Origin: an uncultured Roseburia sp.
Lineage (GTDB): Bacteria > Bacillota > Clostridia > Lachnospirales > Lachnospiraceae
Direction: 5' to 3'
Assembly (NCBI GenBank): GCA_900550935.1
Contig: URUD01000040.1
Span: 1-27,484, forward strand
Length of the DNA stretch: 27,484 bases
Shown here piece after piece: positions 23,122-27,484 of this stretch. How positions within the stretch are numbered: position 1 is the stretch's first letter; each line of letters starts with the position of its first letter. A program made the translations under genes and the position numbers. The notes under the pieces are model-generated. The model was not told the origin of the DNA and did no database searches. It worked only from the letters and a program-made list of their open reading frames with translations.

Positions 23122-23810
23122 ATGAACTGTTATTGATAGCGAGTCTTTTAGTTGTATATGGAGGAGTGCTGCTTGCATTCCGGTTGTTTGGAAAAACAGG
23201 GCTGTACTGTTTTACCTGTATCGCAACCATAACGGCAAATATTGAGGTGCTGATCTTAGTCAATGCGTTTGGAATGGAGCAGACACTGGGAAACATCCTG
23301 TTTGCATCCACCTTTTTAGTTACGGATATCTTAAGTGAGATTGCCGGAAAAAAAGAGGCGCAGAAAGCAGTAAACCTTGGGATTTTTACATCGGTTTTAT
23401 TTATTATCATTTCACAGAGCTGGCTGCTCTATCAGCCAAGTGCAAACGACTGGGCGCAGGAACCGATCCGCAGCATTTTTTCCAACACACCGCGGTTGAT
23501 GATCGTCAGCGTACTGGTTTATGCCATCTGTCAGCGGTTTGATGTGTGGGCATATCACAAATGGTGGAATTTTACAAAAACAAAATTTGGGGATGAGAAG
23601 CGTTTCCTGTGGCTGCGTAACAACGGATCCACACTGATCTCCCAGCTTTTGAACACCATATTATATACCTTTGGAGCATTCTGGGGCATGTACGAATTCC
23701 CGGTACTGATCAATATTGCGCTGGCAAGTTATGTGATCTTTATCGTGACAAGCCTTGCAGATACGCCATTTGTTTATCTGGCAAGAAAAATAAATGAAAA
23801 AATGTCATAA
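23118..23810 (+). CDS. yhhQ: Queuosine precursor transporter (YhhQ/VUT family)
   Basis: This is a 230-residue inner-membrane carrier for queuosine precursors (preQ0, preQ1 or queuine). ATG 23118 is within the queL stop (ATGA), giving translational coupling. The family signature is clear: FASTFLVTDILSEIAGKKEAQKAVNLG, a hallmark of YhhQ proteins, then RFDVWAYHKWW, then WLRNNGSTLISQLLNTILY, then ADTPFVYLARK at the C terminus. About six membrane segments are visible. It should import the base that QueL processes or that TGT inserts into tRNA. It shares the riboswitch-controlled transcript. Confidence 0.9.
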   Translation: MNELLLIASLLVVYGGVLLAFRLFGKTGLYCFTCIATITANIEVLILVNAFGMEQTLGNILFASTFLVTDILSEIAGKKEAQKAVNLGIFTSVLFIIISQSWLLYQPSANDWAQEPIRSIFSNTPRLMIVSVLVYAICQRFDVWAYHKWWNFTKTKFGDEKRFLWLRNNGSTLISQLLNTILYTFGAFWGMYEFPVLINIALASYVIFIVTSLADTPFVYLARKINEKMS

Positions 23811-23852
23811 AAAAACTATGGGAAATGCGCAAAGCGCGTTTCTCATAGTTTT
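23811..23852. terminator. Bidirectional terminator between yhhQ and the PHP phosphatase
   Basis: AAAAACTATG..GAAA.GCGC is closed by AAA and mirrored by GCGC.TTTC..CATAGTTTTT, so it has A-runs and T-runs on both strands. It ends the queuosine operon on plus. On minus it overlaps the last codons and stop (23843-23845) of the PHP gene. Confidence 0.9.
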
Positions 23853-24649
23853 TTCATTTCCGGCTTCCGGTCAGAAAAGACCGTATAATAGGAGAAACCG
23901 GCAGATTTTAAAATATCAGATACTTTTTGAAAATCATAGGCGACATGCTCCGGTGCATGTGCATCGGCACCGATCGTGACCAGTTCGCCTCCCAGTTTGC
24001 GGTAGCGGGCGATGATGCCTTCCGTCGGGTTCGGGTGTGAGAGACCATATTTAAACCCTGCGGTATTGATCTCAATGCCTTTTCCTTTTTGGATCAGAAG
24101 TTTTAAGATCTCATCAATGAGATCTGCGTATTGCGTATAGTCATAGGAAACACCGCGGGAAGGGCTGTAGCGCACCACATAATCCAGGTGGCCGTAAACA
24201 TCAAAATCATCAAATGCGCGGATGTTCTCTAATATAGAAGAAAAGTATTCCATGCAGCCTTCTTCTTCGGTGCGGTCTGCCCAGTACGGAGCGTAATAGG
24301 GATCTCTTCCGTGGACCACATGGGAAGAGCCGATGACAAAATCAAACGGATACTGTTTTAAGATATCCGAGTGGATGGCGGCAAGGTGCGGCTGTAATCC
24401 AAGTTCAATCCCGAAACGGATGGAAAGGCGGTCTTTATACTGTTCCTGCAGGGCATGAACCGAAGCACTGTAATTTGGCAGATCCAGAAGGAACAGATCC
24501 GGTTCCTCCGGGTAATCAATATCGAGATGATCGGTAAAACAGATCCCGTCTAATCCCTTTGCAATGGCAGAGGCGACCATGCTTTCCTGCGGTGCCCTGC
24601 TGTCACCGGAAAACTGACTGTGCATGTGCGTGTCCCATAATCCAGACAT
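23843..24649 (-). CDS. hisK: PHP-family histidinol-phosphatase
   Basis: This 268-residue metal-dependent phosphatase of the PHP superfamily resembles the HisK/HisJ type that removes phosphate from histidinol phosphate in histidine synthesis. ATG 24649 follows GGGGGA; a longer reading from 24700 has no site. Metal-binding motifs in order: DTHMHSQFSGDS (His8, His10), CFTDHLD, GIELGLQPH, GSSHVVHG, GHLDYVVRY and GADAHAPEHV. Length and motif set fit HisK. It stands alone on the minus strand between the queuosine operon and gap; no other his gene is near, so a different phosphoester substrate cannot be excluded. Confidence 0.85.
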   Translation of the reverse strand: MSGLWDTHMHSQFSGDSRAPQESMVASAIAKGLDGICFTDHLDIDYPEEPDLFLLDLPNYSASVHALQEQYKDRLSIRFGIELGLQPHLAAIHSDILKQYPFDFVIGSSHVVHGRDPYYAPYWADRTEEEGCMEYFSSILENIRAFDDFDVYGHLDYVVRYSPSRGVSYDYTQYADLIDEILKLLIQKGKGIEINTAGFKYGLSHPNPTEGIIARYRKLGGELVTIGADAHAPEHVAYDFQKVSDILKSAGFSYYTVFSDRKPEMKKL

Positions 24650-24823
24650 AGAAATCCCCCATTCTTTTTCGAAAAAAATCAATATAGATATGTCTATCAT
24701 AACGTATTTTGAATTTAAAAAGAAGATTTTCTTGTGATTTTGTATAAAATTCCAGAAAATAGCAGGAAAAAGGGCTATATAGTGAAAAATTTAACAAACA
24801 CAGAAGAAAGTAGCGAAAAAGGC

Positions 24824-24852
24824 TTGAACTTTCGAGTGAAATTGGTTAAAAT
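24824..24852 (+). promoter_or_regulatory. Promoter of gap
   Basis: -35 TTGAAC (24824-24829), 17 bases, -10 TAAAAT (24847-24852). The leader is about 60 bases and contains GGGACA..TGTTCC (24868-24887), a weak inverted repeat. No other feature is visible in the 24650-24820 spacer. Confidence 0.6.
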
Positions 24853-24918
24853 GAAAACAGCTTGGGACAACACCATATGTTCCACGATTACATTTACAAA
24901 TTCTAGGAGGAATTAAAA

Positions 24919-25938
24919 ATGGCAGTAAAAGTAGCAATCAATGGTTTTGGCCGTATTGGTCGTCTTGCTTTCAGACAGATGTTTGGAGCAGAAGGATATG
25001 AAGTAGTAGCAATCAACGATTTAACAAGCCCAAAAATGTTAGCACATTTGTTAAAATATGATTCATCTCAGGGTAAATATGAGCATGCAGATGAAGTATC
25101 TTCAACAGATGACTCTATCATCGTTTGTGGAAAAGAGATCAAAATCTACGCATTCCCAGATGCAAACAACTGCCCATGGGGAGACTTAAAAGTAGACGTT
25201 GTATTAGAGTGCTCTGGTTTCTATACAAGCAAAGAAAAAGCACAGGCTCATATCAATGCAGGTGCTAGAAAAGTTGTTATCTCTGCTCCAGCAGGAAATG
25301 ACCTTCCTACTATCGTTTACAATACAAACCACGAGACATTAAAAGCTTCTGATACAATCATTTCAGCAGCTTCTTGTACAACAAACTGTTTAGCACCTAT
25401 GGCTGATGCATTAAACAAATATGCACCGATCCAGTCTGGTATCATGGTAACCATCCATGCTTACACAGGTGATCAGATGACTCTTGACGGACCTCAGAGA
25501 AAAGGTGATTTAAGAAGATCCCGTGCAGCAGCAGTTAACATCGTTCCTAACAGCACAGGTGCTGCAAAGGCAATCGGTCTTGTTATCCCAGAACTGAATG
25601 GCAAGCTGATCGGATCTGCACAGCGTGTTCCTACACCAACAGGTTCTACAACAATCCTTACAGCAGTAGTTGACGGAGAAGTTACAGTAGATCAGATCAA
25701 TGCAGCTATGAAGGCAGCAGCTAATGAGTCTTATGGATACAACGAAGATCAGATCGTTTCCAGCGATATCGTAGGAATGAGATTTGGTTCTCTGTTCGAT
25801 TCAACTCAGACAATGGCTCTTCCGGTTGGCGATGGTACAACAGAAGTTCAGGTTGTTTCATGGTATGACAATGAGAACTCTTACACAAGCCAGATGGTAA
25901 GAACAATCAAATACTTCGGAAAACTTCTTGAGGCTTAA
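24919..25938 (+). CDS. gap: Glyceraldehyde-3-phosphate dehydrogenase (NAD type)
   Basis: This 339-residue glycolytic enzyme oxidises glyceraldehyde-3-phosphate to 1,3-bisphosphoglycerate with NAD. ATG 24919 follows AGGAGG. The NAD domain opens VAINGFGRIGRLAFRQM, and AINDLT supplies the Asp that favours NAD over NADP. Catalytic Cys153 is in SAASCTTNCLAP, His180 in VTIHAYTGDQ, and the substrate loops RRSRAAAVNIVPNSTGAAKA and SWYDNENSYTSQM are intact. Codons differ from neighbouring genes (many ACA, TCT, GCA), as expected for a very highly expressed gene. It is first in a gap-pgk-tpiA cluster but separated from pgk by a terminator. Confidence 0.98.
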   Translation: MAVKVAINGFGRIGRLAFRQMFGAEGYEVVAINDLTSPKMLAHLLKYDSSQGKYEHADEVSSTDDSIIVCGKEIKIYAFPDANNCPWGDLKVDVVLECSGFYTSKEKAQAHINAGARKVVISAPAGNDLPTIVYNTNHETLKASDTIISAASCTTNCLAPMADALNKYAPIQSGIMVTIHAYTGDQMTLDGPQRKGDLRRSRAAAVNIVPNSTGAAKAIGLVIPELNGKLIGSAQRVPTPTGSTTILTAVVDGEVTVDQINAAMKAAANESYGYNEDQIVSSDIVGMRFGSLFDSTQTMALPVGDGTTEVQVVSWYDNENSYTSQMVRTIKYFGKLLEA

Positions 25939-25988
25939 TTCTCATAAGAGGATCATGACTCAATAGGCAATTTGAATTATTGACTCAC

Positions 25989-26028
25989 AATGGGGTCCGG
26001 TCTTATTGTTGGACCGGACTCCATTTTT
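25989..26028 (+). terminator. Intrinsic terminator between gap and pgk
   Basis: AATGGGGTCCGGTC (25989-26002) pairs with GACCGGACTCCATT (26012-26025), 14 pairs with one G-U, then TTTTTG. It should stop many gap transcripts, giving more gap than pgk mRNA. Two direct TGACTCA copies (25956, 25981) precede it. Confidence 0.9.
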
Positions 26029-26066
26029 GCTATCAAGCAAAGAAAAATTAACAGGAGGCTATTATT

Positions 26067-27266
26067 ATGGCAGCACTTAACAAAAAATCAGTAGATGATA
26101 TTAATGTAAAAGGAAAGAGAGTCCTTGTAAGATGTGACTTCAATGTTCCGCTTATCGATGGAAAAATCACAGATGAGAACCGTATCGTAGCAGCACTTCC
26201 GACGATCAAAAAGCTGATTGCAGACGGTGGAAAGGTAATCCTCTGCTCTCATCTTGGAAAGCCGAAGGGAGAGCCAAAACCGGAGCTGTCTCTTGCACCG
26301 GTTGCAGTAAGACTTTCCGAACTTCTTGGACAGGAAGTTAAATTTGCAGCAGATCCGGAAGTTGTAGGACCAAATGCAAGAGCTGCAGTTGCAGCTATGA
26401 AGGACGGAGACGTTATCCTTCTTGAGAATACACGTTATAGAGCAGAAGAGACAAAGAATGGTGAGGCATTCAGCAAAGATCTTGCCTCTCTTTGTGATGT
26501 ATTTGTAAATGATGCATTCGGAACAGCTCACAGAGCACACTGCTCTAACGTTGGAGTTACTCAGTTTGTTGATACAGCAGTTGTTGGATATCTGATGCAG
26601 AAAGAAATCGATTTCCTCGGAAATGCCGTAGAGAATCCGGAAAGACCATTTGTTGCAATCCTCGGTGGTGCAAAAGTATCCAGCAAAATCTCAGTGATCG
26701 AGAACTTGCTTGAGAAAGTTGATACACTGATTATTGGTGGTGGAATGTCTTATACATTCAGTAAAGCACTTGGCGGAAGTGTTGGTACATCTCTTCTTGA
26801 GGAAGATTATTGCCAGTATGCACTTGATATGCTGAAAAAGGCAGAGGCGAAAGGTGTGAAACTGCTTCTCCCTGTTGATAATGTGATCGCTGATGATTTC
26901 TCAAATGATGCAAATACTCAGGTAGTTGCAAATGGAGAAATCCCGGATGGATGGGAAGGTCTTGATATCGGACCAAAGACAGCAGAATTATTTGCTGATG
27001 CTGTTAAGACAGCTAAGACAGTTGTATGGAATGGACCAATGGGATGCTTCGAGATGCCAAAATTTGCAGCAGGTACAAAAGCAGTAGCAGAAGCACTGGC
27101 TGAGACTGATGCAGTAACGATCATTGGTGGTGGAGATTCAGCAGCCGCTGTAAACCAGCTTGGATATGGTGACAAGATGACTCATATTTCAACAGGTGGC
27201 GGTGCATCACTTGAGTTCCTTGAAGGAAAAGAACTTCCGGGTGTTGCAGCAGCAAATGATAAATAA
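26067..27266 (+). CDS. pgk: Phosphoglycerate kinase
   Basis: This 399-residue enzyme makes ATP from 1,3-bisphosphoglycerate. ATG 26067 follows AGGAGG. Signature regions: RVLVRCDFNVP near the N terminus, SHLGKPKG, FVNDAFGTAHRAH, ILGGAKVSSKI, VWNGPMGCFE, and the C-terminal nucleotide loop GGGDSAAAV with ISTGGGASLEFLEGK. Full length, with no defects. It lies 38 bases after the gap terminator without a clear promoter of its own, so it depends on read-through or an unseen promoter. It is followed by a structured intergenic element before tpiA. Confidence 0.98.
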   Translation: MAALNKKSVDDINVKGKRVLVRCDFNVPLIDGKITDENRIVAALPTIKKLIADGGKVILCSHLGKPKGEPKPELSLAPVAVRLSELLGQEVKFAADPEVVGPNARAAVAAMKDGDVILLENTRYRAEETKNGEAFSKDLASLCDVFVNDAFGTAHRAHCSNVGVTQFVDTAVVGYLMQKEIDFLGNAVENPERPFVAILGGAKVSSKISVIENLLEKVDTLIIGGGMSYTFSKALGGSVGTSLLEEDYCQYALDMLKKAEAKGVKLLLPVDNVIADDFSNDANTQVVANGEIPDGWEGLDIGPKTAELFADAVKTAKTVVWNGPMGCFEMPKFAAGTKAVAEALAETDAVTIIGGGDSAAAVNQLGYGDKMTHISTGGGASLEFLEGKELPGVAAANDK

Positions 27267-27280
27267 TCACCTGACGAAAA

Positions 27281-27305
27281 AGGACATAAATGAAGATTGA
27301 GTCCT
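27281..27305 (+). other. Small hairpin downstream of pgk
   Basis: AGGAC (27281-27285) can pair with GTCCT (27301-27305) across 15 bases. CTGACG occurs just before it and again at its end (27271-27276, 27304-27309). No T-run follows, so it is not a terminator. Confidence 0.3.
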
Positions 27306-27306
27306 G

Positions 27307-27382
27307 ACGGGGATTCGTTCACCATATCTGAGCAGTCCGGGGAATATGCGACGGATAAGTATGATACGGTGAACATCCCCGT
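27307..27382 (+). other. Long structured RNA element between pgk and tpiA
   Basis: ACGGGGAT (27307-27314) pairs with ATCCCCGT (27375-27382). After a two-base bulge, GTTCACC (27317-27323) pairs with GGTGAAC (27368-27374). After a 1x1 loop, TATC pairs with GATA (27325-27328 with 27363-27366). The 34-base apex contains TCCG/CGGA (27336, 27352), able to form a further short stem. That gives 19 outer pairs, no T-run after it, and the tpiA ribosome binding site (AAAGGAG) 9 bases downstream. I do not recognise it as a known riboswitch. It could be an mRNA processing or stability element, or a cis-regulatory RNA for tpiA. Confidence 0.7.
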
Positions 27383-27405
27383 AATATGGAAAAGGAGATA
27401 GAACA

Positions 27406-27484
27406 ATGGCAAGAAAAAAAATTATTGCAGGAAACTGGAAAATGAATAAAACTCCAAGCGAGGCAGTAGCACTTGTAGAAGAGT
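27406..27484 (+). CDS. tpiA: Triose-phosphate isomerase, N-terminal part (cut by window end)
   Basis: ATG 27406 follows AAAGGAG. The first 26 residues read MARKKIIAGNWKMNKTPSEA, then VALVEE. GNWKMN is the TIM N-terminal signature with the substrate-binding Asn and Lys. The enzyme interconverts dihydroxyacetone phosphate and glyceraldehyde-3-phosphate, completing the gap-pgk-tpiA set. The remainder lies outside the window. Confidence 0.95.
   Translation, partial: MARKKIIAGNWKMNKTPSEAVALVEE

Noticed and set aside
24868..24887. Possible CggR-type operator or hairpin GGGACA..TGTTCC in the gap leader
   Set aside because: The spacing (8-9 bases) and single copy do not fit the CggR tandem consensus, and no cggR gene is present.
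26088..26540. 150-codon minus-strand frame within pgk
   Set aside because: It is antisense to a fully intact pgk and has no start signals or recognisable domain.
27281..27382. Known riboswitch or T-box between pgk and tpiA
   Set aside because: I see no T-box motif, c-di-GMP, fluoride, SAM or glycine aptamer signatures; it is left as an unknown structured element.

Overview
The window looks like chromosome from a low-GC Firmicute of class Clostridia, most probably the family Lachnospiraceae (Roseburia/Agathobacter/Butyrivibrio-like). The grounds are strong AGGAGG-type ribosome binding sites, many intrinsic terminators, a fused long-form PurL of about 1267 residues, secreted proteins built from Big2 and Fn3-like domains, and Gram-positive regulatory signals (cre, WalR-type box, preQ1-I riboswitch). 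There is no phage, transposon, CRISPR array or rRNA; it is mostly core genome with several small regulated modules.

Left part (1-7030). The 3' end of a tRNA-Trp and its terminator precede a secreted Big2-domain protein. Then come a PlsY-like acyltransferase and an overlapping MGDG-synthase/UgtP-like glycosyltransferase, probably a membrane glycolipid module. Convergent to it is a LacI-family repressor, divergent from a two-gene sugar operon: xylulokinase (xylB) and a fucose-isomerase-family enzyme. Two matching operators (GTGC-N4-GCAC) sit in the divergent promoter region.

Middle (7030-14240). A secreted SH3b-NlpC/P60 endopeptidase has a perfect WalR-type box in its leader. A TPR-GGDEF diguanylate cyclase lies on the minus strand. 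Divergent from it is a small HPr-like protein that lacks the phosphorylatable His15 but keeps the regulatory Ser46 position (Crh-like), with a perfect match to the CcpA cre consensus just upstream of its promoter. Next come a RecB/Cas4-type nuclease fused to a DinG/XPD-type Fe-S helicase, and a convergent LysR-type regulator.

Right part (14240-27484). Long-form purL is followed by a 1268-residue secreted protein with seven Fn3-like modules. A preQ1-I riboswitch with its own terminator then precedes a queuosine-salvage operon: a radical SAM protein (probable QueL) translationally coupled to a YhhQ-type queuosine-precursor transporter. A PHP-family histidinol-phosphatase on the minus strand follows. 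The window ends in a glycolytic cluster gap-pgk-tpiA (tpiA cut by the window end), with an intrinsic terminator between gap and pgk and an unexplained, strongly structured non-terminator RNA element between pgk and tpiA.

Most promising for follow-up: the cre-controlled Crh-like protein, the pgk-tpiA intergenic RNA structure, the xylulokinase/fucose-isomerase pairing, the WalR box, and the preQ1-switched queuine-salvage pair. All functions were assigned by reading motifs; no database search was run.
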